NCBI GenBank assembly: GCA_021739695.1
Contig: JAIPBM010000012.1
Coordinates: 1 to 64,000 of the forward strand
Source: Flavobacteriales bacterium
GTDB lineage: Bacteria; Bacteroidota; Bacteroidia; UBA10329
DNA: 64,000 nt
Reading direction: 5' to 3'
Made by a program: the position numbers and the translations under genes. Positions 50,008 to 59,891 of the stretch are shown here, one piece after another; position 1 is the first letter of the stretch; each line of letters begins with the position of its first letter. The notes below the pieces were generated by a model. That model saw nothing but the letters and a program-made list of their open reading frames with translations. It searched no databases and was not told where the DNA came from.

Positions 50008-53000
50008 ATGATCAATTTCATAAACAATCTTGCACGAAAGGTATTCGGCACGAAGGCCGATAAGGATATTGAAGAAATTCAACCTTTCGTTGAGAAGATA
50101 AATGAGATCTCGAAAACCCTTCAAGGGATTTCCGATGATGCGCTTCGCGGAAAAACAGCAGCGCTCAAACAACAGATAAACGACTATTTGTCTGCTGAGC
50201 GAAATCAGATTTCCGAACTGGCCGAAAAAGCTGAACAGCCAGCAACAGATATTGAAGAAAAAGAACGTCTCTACGATCAGATTGATAAGTTAGAAGAGGT
50301 CGTTACCAGTAAAATTGAAGAGGTTCTCCTTGAAATTCTGCCAACGGCTTTTGCAGTGGTGAAAGAAACCGCCCGAAGGCTTAAAGACAATGGTTCGCTT
50401 ACGGTAACTGCTACCGAAATGGACAGGGATCTGGCTGCAACCAAAGGGTATGTTACCATCAATGGACAGCAGGCCACTTTCCCAAATACATGGAAAGCTG
50501 GCGGAACGGAAGTAAAATGGGACATGGTTCATTACGATGTGCAGCTCATTGGTGGCGTGGCACTTCACAAAGGACGGATTGCGGAAATGGCCACTGGTGA
50601 AGGAAAAACCCTTGTTGCCACGCTTCCTGTGTATTTGAATGCGTTGGCTGGTCGTGGGGTTCACTTGGTGACGGTGAACGATTACCTGTCTAAACGTGAC
50701 TCTGAGTGGATGGGACCACTTTATGAATTCCACGGATTGAAAGTAGATTGCATTGATAAGCATCAACCGAATTCTACAGAAAGACGTACTGCTTACAATG
50801 CTGACATCACTTTTGGCACGAACAACGAATTCGGTTTTGATTATTTGCGTGACAACATGGCACGCGAAGCGGGCGATCTGGTACAACGCAAGCACAACTA
50901 CGCCATTGTAGATGAGGTCGATTCTGTATTTATTGATGATGCGAGAACACCGCTTATCATTTCAGGACCAGTACCAAAAGGCGATCAGCACGAATTTGAT
51001 GAACTAAAGCCTAAGGTTGAAAAGTTGCTTCAGGTTCAGCGCACATTCTTCAACACCACATTGGCAGACGCTAAAAAACTGATTGCCGACAAGCGCGATG
51101 GTTACAAAGAAGGAGAAGGCGGAATGGCCTTGCTTCGTTGCTATCGTGCATTGCCGAAAAACAAGACGCTGATCAAATACTTGAGCGAGCCAGGTGTGAA
51201 GCAAATTCTTCAGAAAACGGAGAATTACTACATGCAAGACCAGAACAAGGAAATGCATAAGGTTGATGCAGAATTGTTCTTCGTAATTGATGAAAAGCAC
51301 AATTCCATCGAGCTGACTGAAAAAGGTCTCGAACTGATCACCAAAAACATGGATGATGATCAATTCTTCGTGCTTACAGACGTAGGTTCAGGAATTGCAG
51401 AGATTGAGAAAATGGGGCTTTCCGATCAGGAAAAAGCCAAGAAAAAAGATGAGTTGATGCGCGATTTCGCCATCAAAAGTGCCCGTGTTCATTCCATGAA
51501 CCAATTGTTTAAAGCCTACACGCTTTTTGAAAAAGACGTGGAATACGTGGTGATGGACAATAAAGTGAAGATCGTGGATGAGCAAACGGGACGTATCATG
51601 GATGGCAGACGCTATTCTGACGGACTTCATCAAGCCATTGAAGCCAAGGAAAATCTGAAGGTTGAAGCGGCCACCCAAACTTGGGCAACAGTTACGCTTC
51701 AGAACTACTTCCGTATGTACCACAAACTTTCTGGTATGACCGGAACAGCCGAAACGGAAGCAAAAGAGCTTTGGGACATCTACAAATTGGATGTGATGGT
51801 AACTCCGACCAATCGTCCAATAACGCGCGATGACAAGGATGATCTTGTTTACAAAACAACCCGTGAGAAGTACAACGCGGTGATTGATGAGATTGTGAAC
51901 CTAACTGGCCAAGGACGTCCAGTACTTGTTGGTACAACTTCTGTGGAAATCTCCGAACTATTGAGCCGAATGCTCAAAATGAAGAAGATCGATCACAACG
52001 TTTTGAACGCCAAATTGCACGCTCAGGAAGCTGATATTGTGGCAATGGCCGGAAAGCCTGGAGCGGTTACGATTGCCACCAACATGGCAGGTCGTGGAAC
52101 TGACATCAAGCTTACGGAAGATGTGAAGAAAGCTGGCGGATTGGCCATTATTGGTACCGAACGTCACGAAAGCAGACGTGTTGACCGCCAGTTGCGTGGT
52201 CGTGCTGGTCGTCAGGGAGATCCGGGTTCTTCTCAGTTCTATGTTTCGTTGGAAGACAACTTGATGCGTCTTTTCGGTTCTGACCGAATTGCCAAGTTGA
52301 TGGATAGAATGGGTTACGAAGAAGGCGAGGTCATTCAGCATGGAATGGTTTCGAAATCCATTGAACGTGCTCAGAAAAAGGTTGAGGAGAACAACTACGG
52401 CATACGTAAGCGATTGTTGGAGTATGATGATGTGATGAACGCTCAGCGCGAGGTGATCTACAAACGTAGAAGACACGCCTTGCAAGGCGAACGACTTTCT
52501 GTGGATGTGTTGAACATGATCCACGATACGGCTTCTTCTCTGCTAGACGAGTTCCATCCAGCGCGTGATTACGAAGGATTTAAACTCGACATCATCCGTA
52601 CGTTCTCGGTAGAATCTCCGATCTCAGAAAAGGATTTCGGTGGAGGAAAAGTAGATGTGATACTTGAAAAACTTGTTCACGAACTGATTCAAAGCTACAC
52701 ACGGAAAAAAAGTGCCATCGCGGAGCGTGCTTTTCCAGTGATTGCCAATGTATTTGAAACACAGGGAGAGAATTTCAAGAACATCGTTATTCCATTCACA
52801 GATGGAATTAAGAGTTTGAACGTGGTTGTGAATCTGGCCAAAACCTACGAATTGAAAGGTTCGAATTTGGCTTTGGCGTTCGAGAAGAACATCATTCTTG
52901 CCATTATTGACGAGCAATGGAAAGAGCACTTGCGCGAAATGGACGAATTGAAAACGTCTGTACAGAACGCATCCTACGAACAGAAAGATCCATTGTTGGT

Positions 53001-53331
53001 CTATAAGTTCGAGAGCTTCGACCTATTCCAAAAAATGCTGGACCGCATGAATCGCGAAGTGATTTCGTTCCTGTTCAAAGGCGATCTTCCAAACGCAGAG
53101 AACACACGCGTTCGCGAAGCGCAAGAACGTAAAGAGCGAGTAACAGCTTCTCGTCCAGAAGTGGCGCAAAGACAAGTTGCCGCACCACAGAATGGCGAAC
53201 CGCAACAAGCACTTCCTCAGCAACCACAGAAAAAACAGGAGCCTGTAACTGTGGAAGAGAAGATCGGCCGAAACGACCCTTGTCCTTGCGGCAGCGGTAA
53301 GAAGTACAAAGTGTGTCACGGGAAAAAGTAA
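50008..53331 (+). CDS. secA: Preprotein translocase ATPase SecA
   Basis: 1107 residues. Nucleotide-binding domain 1 has [13 protein letters not shown] (Walker A) and [20 protein letters not shown] (Walker B and DEAD-like region). Residues ~350-430 hold an extended insert ([20 protein letters not shown] ... [15 protein letters not shown]), the extra length found in Bacteroidota SecA. The second motor domain holds [11 protein letters not shown], and [20 protein letters not shown]-type arginine motifs. The C-terminus ends in a zinc finger, C1092-P-C1094 ... C1103-H1104, for SecB and phospholipid contact, preceded by a Gln/Pro-rich linker. SecA drives post-translational export across the inner membrane. 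The upstream 222 bases hold a -7-like TAATTTCG near 49940. A DinB-like gene follows. Confidence 0.97.
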   Translation: MINFINNLARKVFGTKADKDIEEIQPFVEKINEISKTLQGISDDALRGKTAALKQQINDYLSAERNQISELAEKAEQPATDIEEKERLYDQIDKLEEVVTSKIEEVLLEILPTAFAVVKETARRLKDNGSLTVTATEMDRDLAATKGYVTINGQQATFPNTWKAGGTEVKWDMVHYDVQLIGGVALHKGRIAEMATGEGKTLVATLPVYLNALAGRGVHLVTVNDYLSKRDSEWMGPLYEFHGLKVDCIDKHQPNSTERRTAYNADITFGTNNEFGFDYLRDNMAREAGDLVQRKHNYAIVDEVDSVFIDDARTPLIISGPVPKGDQHEFDELKPKVEKLLQVQRTFFNTTLADAKKLIADKRDGYKEGEGGMALLRCYRALPKNKTLIKYLSEPGVKQILQKTENYYMQDQNKEMHKVDAELFFVIDEKHNSIELTEKGLELITKNMDDDQFFVLTDVGSGIAEIEKMGLSDQEKAKKKDELMRDFAIKSARVHSMNQLFKAYTLFEKDVEYVVMDNKVKIVDEQTGRIMDGRRYSDGLHQAIEAKENLKVEAATQTWATVTLQNYFRMYHKLSGMTGTAETEAKELWDIYKLDVMVTPTNRPITRDDKDDLVYKTTREKYNAVIDEIVNLTGQGRPVLVGTTSVEISELLSRMLKMKKIDHNVLNAKLHAQEADIVAMAGKPGAVTIATNMAGRGTDIKLTEDVKKAGGLAIIGTERHESRRVDRQLRGRAGRQGDPGSSQFYVSLEDNLMRLFGSDRIAKLMDRMGYEEGEVIQHGMVSKSIERAQKKVEENNYGIRKRLLEYDDVMNAQREVIYKRRRHALQGERLSVDVLNMIHDTASSLLDEFHPARDYEGFKLDIIRTFSVESPISEKDFGGGKVDVILEKLVHELIQSYTRKKSAIAERAFPVIANVFETQGENFKNIVIPFTDGIKSLNVVVNLAKTYELKGSNLALAFEKNIILAIIDEQWKEHLREMDELKTSVQNASYEQKDPLLVYKFESFDLFQKMLDRMNREVISFLFKGDLPNAENTRVREAQERKERVTASRPEVAQRQVAAPQNGEPQQALPQQPQKKQEPVTVEEKIGRNDPCPCGSGKKYKVCHGKK

Positions 53332-53372
53332 AAGCCCTCTGAATCCCCCAAAGGGAGACTAAACAAGCGACC

Positions 53373-53912
53373 ATGGACAAAACTTCAGATGAGAAAAGCC
53401 TCCCCTCGGGGGCGGTTGGAGGGGCTGGGAAAGTGCTTGCCACCATGTTGGATGAACAGCGCAATCTAACGCGCTTTTATCTTTCTAAACTAAAAGGTGA
53501 GGACATGCACCGCGAGTTTGAAGTGAACGGTTACACCACCAACAGTGCTTATTGGATTTTGGCGCATTTGTGCTGGGGCGAAAACATGTTGGCCATTCAA
53601 AGTCTAGGAGGCAAAACGTTGGACATTCCTTGGCTGAATGATTTCAAAATCCATTCCCCGAAGGGCGAAAAACCTGCCAGTCAGCCGTCATTAGAAGAGG
53701 TTTTGGATGCTTTCAAACAAATTCATGCTGTTGCTTTGGAAACCATTTCCAATTTAACCGAGGCTGAATTGGATGAGGAAAACATGCTTGGAATCGCCTT
53801 TGGCGAGAACACGAGCAAACGTTTTATGGCCATGCATGCCATTCGCCACGAAGGCACTCATTGCGGTCAGCTTTCGCTGATTGCGAAGATGTACGGGAAG
53901 AAAACGGTTTAA
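53373..53912 (+). CDS. DinB-family protein
   Basis: 179 residues. After residue ~20 the chain is a DinB/YfiT four-helix bundle: MLDEQRNLTRFYLSKLKG, then AYWILAHLCWGENMLAIQSL, then MHAIRHEGTHCGQLSLI. The metal-binding His triad is seen as H67 (ILAHLCW), and H and H of HAIRHEGTH. These proteins are thiol-dependent or metal enzymes of unknown substrate, often stress-linked. The first ~20 residues (KSLPSGAVGGAGKV) come from a GC-rich palindromic repeat (53397-53426) in frame; an internal ATG at 53445 would skip it. I keep the first start because the following helix seems to begin before that ATG. It follows secA by 41 bases. Confidence 0.78.
   Translation: MDKTSDEKSLPSGAVGGAGKVLATMLDEQRNLTRFYLSKLKGEDMHREFEVNGYTTNSAYWILAHLCWGENMLAIQSLGGKTLDIPWLNDFKIHSPKGEKPASQPSLEEVLDAFKQIHAVALETISNLTEAELDEENMLGIAFGENTSKRFMAMHAIRHEGTHCGQLSLIAKMYGKKTV
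53397..53426. repeat. GC-rich palindromic repeat within the 5' end of the DinB-like gene
   Basis: The stretch starts AGCCTCCCCTC and ends TTGGAGGGGCT, an imperfect palindrome with the same pattern as 9866-9896. It is read as SLPSGAVGGAG, a low-complexity N-terminal extension. Confidence 0.6.
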
Positions 53913-54647
53913 TTAGTTACCAAAAACCTTCTTCAGAATATCCGAAACGCGAGCTGCTGGGTCTTTCCTGATCTTCGCTTCTTCTTCGGCCACAAGCGTG
54001 AAAAGTCCGTCAAGTGCTTTGTCTAAAACATAGGCATCAAGGTCTGGATTCACCTTTTTTACCATCGGAACTTTATTGTATTGGTTGATGATCGGATTCC
54101 AATACTTGGTCAGCTGCACTTTTTCGATGGCCGCTTTTACAATAGGTTCAAATTTGGCTTTCAATTCTGGAGATGTCTTGTCTTGAAGAAAGGTTGTTGC
54201 TGCACGGTCTCCGCCATTCAGAATATTCATTCCATCGTTGATGTTCATGCTGGTTATGGCATTAACAAAAATGGGCGCGGCTTCTTTAGCGGCTTCTTCA
54301 GCAGCTCGGTTCAGCGTCTCCACAAATTTGTCGACCTGCGGTTTCAAACCGACTTTTTCAACGGTTGTTCTCACCTGATCAACCTCTGGAGGAAACGGAA
54401 TTTTGATCTTATCGTTCTTGTAAAATCCGTCTAGTTGCGATGCGGATTTTCCTGCATTGCTGCTTCCTACAGCCAAGGCTTCTTTCAATCCTTTTATGAT
54501 CTCGTCTTCACTTAGTGATCCTGTGCCGTTGTCTGTTGTCACGTTTTTAACAGTCTTTTCGGCATCCTTCATAAACTTTCCGAAGTTCTGTCCGATGGTT
54601 GGAATTGTGATGATCAATGCGAGTGCGAATGTGCTTAGGAATTTCAT
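53913..54647 (-). CDS. DUF4197 domain-containing secreted protein
   Basis: 244 residues from the ATG at 54647, at the start of a signal peptide (MKFLSTFALALIITIPTIGQ); the frame extends ten residues upstream. The mature chain is mainly helical and fits DUF4197: DEIIKGLKEALAVGSSNAGK, GFYKNDKIKIPFPPEVDQV, EAAPIFVNAITSMNINDGMN, DKTSPELKAKFEPIVKAAIE, YVLDKALDGLFTLVAEEEAKI. No function is known for the family; proteins are periplasmic. Starts just after the convergent DinB gene stop, so the two genes meet with no gap. Confidence 0.88.
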   Translation of the reverse strand: MKFLSTFALALIITIPTIGQNFGKFMKDAEKTVKNVTTDNGTGSLSEDEIIKGLKEALAVGSSNAGKSASQLDGFYKNDKIKIPFPPEVDQVRTTVEKVGLKPQVDKFVETLNRAAEEAAKEAAPIFVNAITSMNINDGMNILNGGDRAATTFLQDKTSPELKAKFEPIVKAAIEKVQLTKYWNPIINQYNKVPMVKKVNPDLDAYVLDKALDGLFTLVAEEEAKIRKDPAARVSDILKKVFGN

Positions 54648-54848
54648 GACTTTAAGATTTGTGAATTGAAACAACACTTATCAAAGGTTGCACCAAAAAA
54701 CGAGGTTCATGGCGAAGGATTATTTACTGTTCAAAACTCTTTGCATTATTTCCAATCGTAAAGCGTTGTTAAACGACATCATTTTACTATTGACCAACGA
54801 TTGTAAGAAACGTATATTCGCAGCCCTAAATTTTAATGGTAATTACAG

Positions 54849-56936
54849 ATGGTAATTGGTAAAATTCGTGAGCAGTCAACCTTGTTGCTGATATTAATTG
54901 GTGGAGCCATGCTGGCTTTTATCCTTGGAGACCTCATCAACTCAGGCGGTTTTCTGCTCAATGGCTCTGCAACGCAGGTCGGAGAAATTGCAGGAACAGC
55001 AATTGAAGGACGAACTTTTGAAGAGCGCGTTCAGCAATCGATAGACAACTACAAGAGTCAAACTGGCCAAACAACAATTGATAATGCAACTACTGACCAA
55101 TTGCGCGACCAGACATGGCAGCAAATGGTTCGAGACATTGTTCTTGGTGAAGAAATGGACGCTGCTGGCGTGCATGTAAGTACAGAGGAACTGTTTGATA
55201 TGGTTCAAGGAAATAATCCTCATCCACAAGTGGTTCAAGCATTTACTAACCCACAGACCGGACAATTTGATCAGGCGCAGGTTATTGCCTTCCTCAAAAA
55301 AATGGAAACTGACGAGGAAATGAAAACCCGTTGGATCGCTTTTGAGAAAGACATCCAAAAACTTCGAAGAGTTGAGAAGTACAACAACCTTATTAAGAAA
55401 GGACTTTATATAACGAAAGTGGAAGCTGAAAGCGACCTTTTGGCAAAAAGCCAACCGGCTACCGTGAAATTCGTGCTAAAGCGATATACAAGCGTTTCCG
55501 ATTCAACAATTCAGGTTTCTGATGCTGATCTGAAAAAATATTACAATGCAAACAAGTCTAAATATGAGCAAGATGCATCTCGCGATGTTGAGTTCGTTTC
55601 GTTCAGAGTAGATCCTTCTCAAGAAGATTTTGAGAAAGTGAAAAATTGGGCTGAACGTTTGAAGCCAGAGTTTGAATCGTCTGAAAACGATACGCTTTTG
55701 ATCAACCGCGAGTCGGATGTACGTTTTAACGCAAGATGGCTTGCCAAAGGAGAACTTGGTGGAGCAATCGATTCGTTGATGTTTGCCGCTGAAAAAGGAT
55801 ACGTTGAAGGTCCATATTTGGAAGGACAGACTTTCCGAATGGCAAAATTGATCGGGGTGAAAACTGCTCCTGATTCGGTTGAAGCACGTCACATACTACT
55901 AAGACTAGAAACTTTCGGAAGTGTTGAGAAAGCAAAAGCTGCTGCTGATAGTTTGAAAGAAGTGATTGAAAAAGGTGGCGATTTTGCGGCCATTGCCAGT
56001 CAAAAATCAGAAGATCCAGGTTCAGGTGCCAAAGGCGGAGATCTTGGATGGTTCAAAGAAGGACAAATGGTTCCAAGTTTCAACGATGCTTGTTTTGATG
56101 GCAAAAAAGGTGATCTGGTTGTGGTTCGCTCACAGTTTGGATTCCACATCATTGAAGTAATGGACCAAAAAGGTAAAACTGAAAAACGTGCGGTTGCTTT
56201 CATCGATAGACAAGTTGATGCCAGCACTAAAACGTTCCAAATGGTTTACGGAACAGCTGATGAGTTTGCCAGAAGCATTACTTCTATCGCTTCTTTCGAC
56301 CAGGAAATTGCTAGCCGTGGATTGAACAAGCGAATTGCTAGCAACTTGAAAGAGAACGACAAAACCATTGCCGGATTGGAAAACCCACGGGAATTGATCC
56401 GTTGGGCTTACAAATCGGAAAAAGGCGACATCAGCAAAGTATTCGAACTGGGAAATACGTTTGTTGTAGCAGCTCTTACTGCTGTACATGAGGAAGGATT
56501 TACCGCCATGGAAGAGATCAAAGATGAGATTGAGGCAGGAGCGATCCAAGACAAGAAAGCTGCAAAATTCATGGAAGAATTTGATGCTGCACGTGCTGGC
56601 GACATTCAGAGCATTGCAGATAAAATGAATCTTCCTGTTGAAGTAAAAGAGAATGTACTTTTCTCTTCAGCGGCTATTACTGGTCTTGGTCGTGAACCAG
56701 CACTTATCGGAACAATCAGCGGAATGGAGACTGGAGATATTTCTAAACCAGTAAAAGGCGAACAAGGCGTGTATGTGGTTTATTTAGAGAGCCGTGCACA
56801 AGCACCTGCTCAAAACAACTTGGCAAATAACGAACGTATGCTGAACAGCGCTCTTTCTTCAAGAGTTGACTTTGAAGTGTATGAAGCCTTGAAAGAAAAA
56901 GCAGAGATCGTAGACAATCGCGCTAAGTTCTTCTAA
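54849..56936 (+). CDS. PpiD-like periplasmic foldase with PpiC domain
   Basis: 695 residues. An N-terminal anchor (STLLLILIGGAMLAFILGDL) holds it in the inner membrane with the rest in the periplasm. A SurA-N-like helical region (~40-230) precedes the parvulin-type PpiC rotamase domain (~343-435, VEARHILLRLETFG ... GGDLGWFKEGQMVPSFNDAC ... FGFHIIEV). Further helices run to the end, with a second, degenerate domain. It resembles PpiD/SurA chaperones that receive proteins as they leave SecYEG and help outer-membrane folding. A strong terminator follows. The upstream -7 region is TATATTCG, a near match. Confidence 0.9.
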   Translation: MVIGKIREQSTLLLILIGGAMLAFILGDLINSGGFLLNGSATQVGEIAGTAIEGRTFEERVQQSIDNYKSQTGQTTIDNATTDQLRDQTWQQMVRDIVLGEEMDAAGVHVSTEELFDMVQGNNPHPQVVQAFTNPQTGQFDQAQVIAFLKKMETDEEMKTRWIAFEKDIQKLRRVEKYNNLIKKGLYITKVEAESDLLAKSQPATVKFVLKRYTSVSDSTIQVSDADLKKYYNANKSKYEQDASRDVEFVSFRVDPSQEDFEKVKNWAERLKPEFESSENDTLLINRESDVRFNARWLAKGELGGAIDSLMFAAEKGYVEGPYLEGQTFRMAKLIGVKTAPDSVEARHILLRLETFGSVEKAKAAADSLKEVIEKGGDFAAIASQKSEDPGSGAKGGDLGWFKEGQMVPSFNDACFDGKKGDLVVVRSQFGFHIIEVMDQKGKTEKRAVAFIDRQVDASTKTFQMVYGTADEFARSITSIASFDQEIASRGLNKRIASNLKENDKTIAGLENPRELIRWAYKSEKGDISKVFELGNTFVVAALTAVHEEGFTAMEEIKDEIEAGAIQDKKAAKFMEEFDAARAGDIQSIADKMNLPVEVKENVLFSSAAITGLGREPALIGTISGMETGDISKPVKGEQGVYVVYLESRAQAPAQNNLANNERMLNSALSSRVDFEVYEALKEKAEIVDNRAKFF

Positions 56937-56957
56937 GAATCAAGCTATTTAATAACT

Positions 56958-56992
56958 AAAAAGCCCGATCAGTAACTGATCGGGCTTTTTTA
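56958..56992 (+). terminator. Strong intrinsic terminator after the foldase gene
   Basis: AAAGCCCGATCAG (56961-56972 region) and its complement CTGATCGGGCTTT form a 12-base GC-rich stem around GTAAC, followed by TTTTTTA. Confidence 0.9.
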
Positions 56993-57012
56993 TGATTTGA
57001 CATTTAAGCTCC

Positions 57013-58578
57013 TTACTTACGTTCATACAGAACCCATTTAGGGTAGTCGTACTCTTCAATCTTCGTCCATTCTTGTTTCAGTACGTAACCATTGTTTTCG
57101 GCAGTTGTTACATTTTGGCCTGACGCGTGATGAATGAAATACTTGGGTTTGTAAATCGAAAGGACCGAGTCGGCATTTAACTTAATATCAGTTACTAGCT
57201 TGGAATTAAGACCGCTCATGTCCAATACGTATCCTTGGTAATTGGCTCCAAAGTGTCCGTGAGCGGAAACAAGCGTGTCTGTTGCCGGAAACGAAGCAAT
57301 CATCTCCCCTATTTCCAACCTTTCAGTCTCTACTGTATTCAAGTAGCGATCCATCCAATCTAATTCTCCCAATGTTAACGGAACGGAAGCAATGCTCAAT
57401 GCCGCAAACATGAACATATAGCTTCGTAGAAAGAGCTTTTCACTTGCCTTAGCGAATTGTCGCATCAGGTAAACCACCGACAGAAGCAATTGCGTGTAAA
57501 GCAGCAGTTCAGGCATGGCATAATACCAGACCATTCGTTCCACCGGATTATAAACGTAGAACAAGCCCATGGTGGCCCAAAAACCAGCAAACAGTGCAAT
57601 TTCTATCAAGCGAAAAGTTCGGTTTCGAAGACTTACCGCAACATGAAGCATTGGAAAGAAGATGGAAAACCCGAACAACGCTTTACGGGCGCCTTTGTCC
57701 ATCATCAACTCCAAAAATGGAAACCAATGATTGGACGGATGCGAATGATGGTAAAGTTTGGCGTATGCCGATTGCGGCAGTGGTCCATCGAACAGGGCGA
57801 AAGAAGCACATACAAATAGTGCGATGGGAATACCTGCGTACAATGCTCCAGCGCGCCAGCTGGCAATCCAATCAGAACCAAAATAATCTGTCCGATTTTC
57901 ATAAAGATGAATAAGCGAGAGCACCGTGACCAGCGGAACCGTATCGAGCTTTGAAACCACCGAAAGCCCAAAGAAAAGCCACATCCAATTTCTTCTTTCT
58001 GAGAAGAAGAAATAGATTCCTGCAAAGACGATGGCCAAATGAAAATTGGTTTCCAAGCCCGCAGTAGTCGAGAACAGAAACCGCGTGGACATCATAATTA
58101 CCAAAACCGCTGAAGAAATGGTGATGATGTGGTTCTGAAATTTCCGCTGCAAAATGGACAGCAGCAGATAAAACACAACTGTAAGTCCTACAAAGTTGAG
58201 CCCAATGATTATGGCAGAATTGGAAGCAATATCGGCCATTGCCAATGAAATGGTGGCCAAACCATATAGAAAACTGGAAATGCCGAAAACCGGTCCATCG
58301 GAAACATTGTAACAATAGAAACAGCCTTTCCGCGCCATGTTCATATACCGAACCACAAAACCAGTATCATCAACAAAAATGTTTGGCAAAACGGTGTAGG
58401 TGAATGCGGCTGCAAAGACGGAAAGCACGAGATATCCGAACTTAGATGAACTCTTTTTCAGAATCTGATTCATACCAAAAGCTCCGCTAACGGCTAACAG
58501 TACAAATAGCACGTAATTGATTGTGAGTCCGCTGCTAAATCCAACCAGATCAATGGTTGCAACGGCCAAGCCGAGCAT
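57013..58578 (-). CDS. Polytopic membrane protein, GT-C glycosyltransferase-like
   Basis: 521 residues with about ten membrane helices up to residue ~400, then a soluble C-terminal tail (~415-521). Near residue 75 the first large loop reads FVDDTGFVVRYMNMARKG, with the acidic pair typical of GT-C enzymes that use polyprenyl-phosphate sugars, and a second loop reads STTAGLETNFHLA, the pattern seen in arabinofuranosyltransferase-like proteins. The acidic motif suggests transfer of a sugar from a lipid carrier on the periplasmic side. The start is an ATG with an alternative non-ATG start up to 13 codons earlier. Its frame lies 47 bases downstream of rodA and may be the last gene of the cell-shape operon. 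Confidence 0.78.
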   Translation of the reverse strand: MLGLAVATIDLVGFSSGLTINYVLFVLLAVSGAFGMNQILKKSSSKFGYLVLSVFAAAFTYTVLPNIFVDDTGFVVRYMNMARKGCFYCYNVSDGPVFGISSFLYGLATISLAMADIASNSAIIIGLNFVGLTVVFYLLLSILQRKFQNHIITISSAVLVIMMSTRFLFSTTAGLETNFHLAIVFAGIYFFFSERRNWMWLFFGLSVVSKLDTVPLVTVLSLIHLYENRTDYFGSDWIASWRAGALYAGIPIALFVCASFALFDGPLPQSAYAKLYHHSHPSNHWFPFLELMMDKGARKALFGFSIFFPMLHVAVSLRNRTFRLIEIALFAGFWATMGLFYVYNPVERMVWYYAMPELLLYTQLLLSVVYLMRQFAKASEKLFLRSYMFMFAALSIASVPLTLGELDWMDRYLNTVETERLEIGEMIASFPATDTLVSAHGHFGANYQGYVLDMSGLNSKLVTDIKLNADSVLSIYKPKYFIHHASGQNVTTAENNGYVLKQEWTKIEEYDYPKWVLYERK

Positions 58579-58625
58579 CAGTCCGAAATATTTTGAGAGT
58601 TCTTTCAGAAGTTCAGAGCTTCATG

Positions 58626-59891
58626 CTACCGTAGCTGCTGTAAACGGTAACCGTCCAGCTTCACAAAGATGAACAGCAGCATGGTAAATCCAAGCAGCGA
58701 GGAACCTCCGTAGCTGAAGAATGGCAATGGAATTCCAATAACGGGCATCAGACCTATGGTCATTCCCACATTAATGAGGAAATGGAAGAGCAGAATACTG
58801 GCTACGCAATAGCCATAGATGCGAGTAAACGATGATCGTTGGCGTTCTGATATGTAGACTATTCGCAAGATCAGTGCAGTGAAAAGGGAAATGACCACAA
58901 ATGTTCCGAGAAAACCCCATTCTTCGCCCACAGTACAGAAGATGAAATCGGTGGTCTGTTCTGGAACAAAATCGTACTTCGTTTGCGTGCCTTTCAAAAA
59001 ACCTTTTCCAGCAAAACCGCCAGAACCAATGGCAATCTTGCTCTGATTGACATTATAGCCAGCACCTTTGGGGTCATCTTTCTTGCCGAGTAGCACATCA
59101 ATTCTTATCTGTTGGTGCGGCTCTAGCACTTGCGTGAAAATGTAATCTACACTGTAAACAAAACCCATCAACACCAGAAGTCCAGCAGCCACGGAAATGC
59201 CGAGCTTCCATGTTTTCCTTCTCTGAAACAAGAAAACGAGCAACGCGATGATGCTAAGCAGAATGAGCATTGTAAGCGGAGTGAAAAGCAATGAAAAGAT
59301 GAACAACACAGCCATTGCCAGACCGAAAAGCAGGAAGTTCCCAGATAATCCCTCGCGGTACAATACGAGCGCGAACGCACCGAAAACAAGCGCTGAACCT
59401 GTGTCGTTCTGAAGTAAGATCAATGCTGCGGGAACAACAAGAATGATCGTAGCTATGATCTTGGTCTTCAGGTCATCCATCCGGATATTCAGCGTGCTGA
59501 GATAATAAGAGAGCGTAAGTGCGGTAGCACTTTTAGCAAACTCAGAAGGCTGTAGTTTGAATGAGCCGATATCGATCCAAGAACGAGCTCCAGATACATC
59601 TCGCGCAGTGACCAAAACCACTATCAGCAAAAGCAGAACGATGGCATAGATCGGTATCGCAAAAGTGGAATAGAACTTCCCATCAATGATCATGATGACC
59701 ATTCCAACAAAAAAGGACAGCGTGATCCAGATCAACTGTTTCCCGTAGCGCTGCGTTGTGTCTAAGATACTCTGATGCTCTTCGTTGTAAACCGCTGCGT
59801 AAATATTCACCCATCCCATGAAAACGAGTGTCAGGTACAGAATAACTGTCACCCAATCAATTCCAGCAAATATGCTTTCCTGCCTTCTCAT
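58626..59891 (-). CDS. rodA: Peptidoglycan glycosyltransferase RodA
   Basis: 421 residues, ten membrane helices of the SEDS family. Diagnostic sequence: DIGSFKLQPSEFAKSATAL, then QNDTGSALVFGAFALVLYRE, then GSGGFAGKGFLKGTQTKYDF and VPEQTTDFIFCTVGEEWGFLG, then GLMPVIGIPLPFFSYGGSSL. The catalytic Asp expected in the large periplasmic loop sits in the TTDFIFC region. RodA polymerises glycan strands of lateral wall together with PBP2. Its start overlaps the stop of mrdA (ATGA), which couples their translation. Last-but-one gene of the operon. Confidence 0.95.
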   Translation of the reverse strand: MRRQESIFAGIDWVTVILYLTLVFMGWVNIYAAVYNEEHQSILDTTQRYGKQLIWITLSFFVGMVIMIIDGKFYSTFAIPIYAIVLLLLIVVLVTARDVSGARSWIDIGSFKLQPSEFAKSATALTLSYYLSTLNIRMDDLKTKIIATIILVVPAALILLQNDTGSALVFGAFALVLYREGLSGNFLLFGLAMAVLFIFSLLFTPLTMLILLSIIALLVFLFQRRKTWKLGISVAAGLLVLMGFVYSVDYIFTQVLEPHQQIRIDVLLGKKDDPKGAGYNVNQSKIAIGSGGFAGKGFLKGTQTKYDFVPEQTTDFIFCTVGEEWGFLGTFVVISLFTALILRIVYISERQRSSFTRIYGYCVASILLFHFLINVGMTIGLMPVIGIPLPFFSYGGSSLLGFTMLLFIFVKLDGYRLQQLR

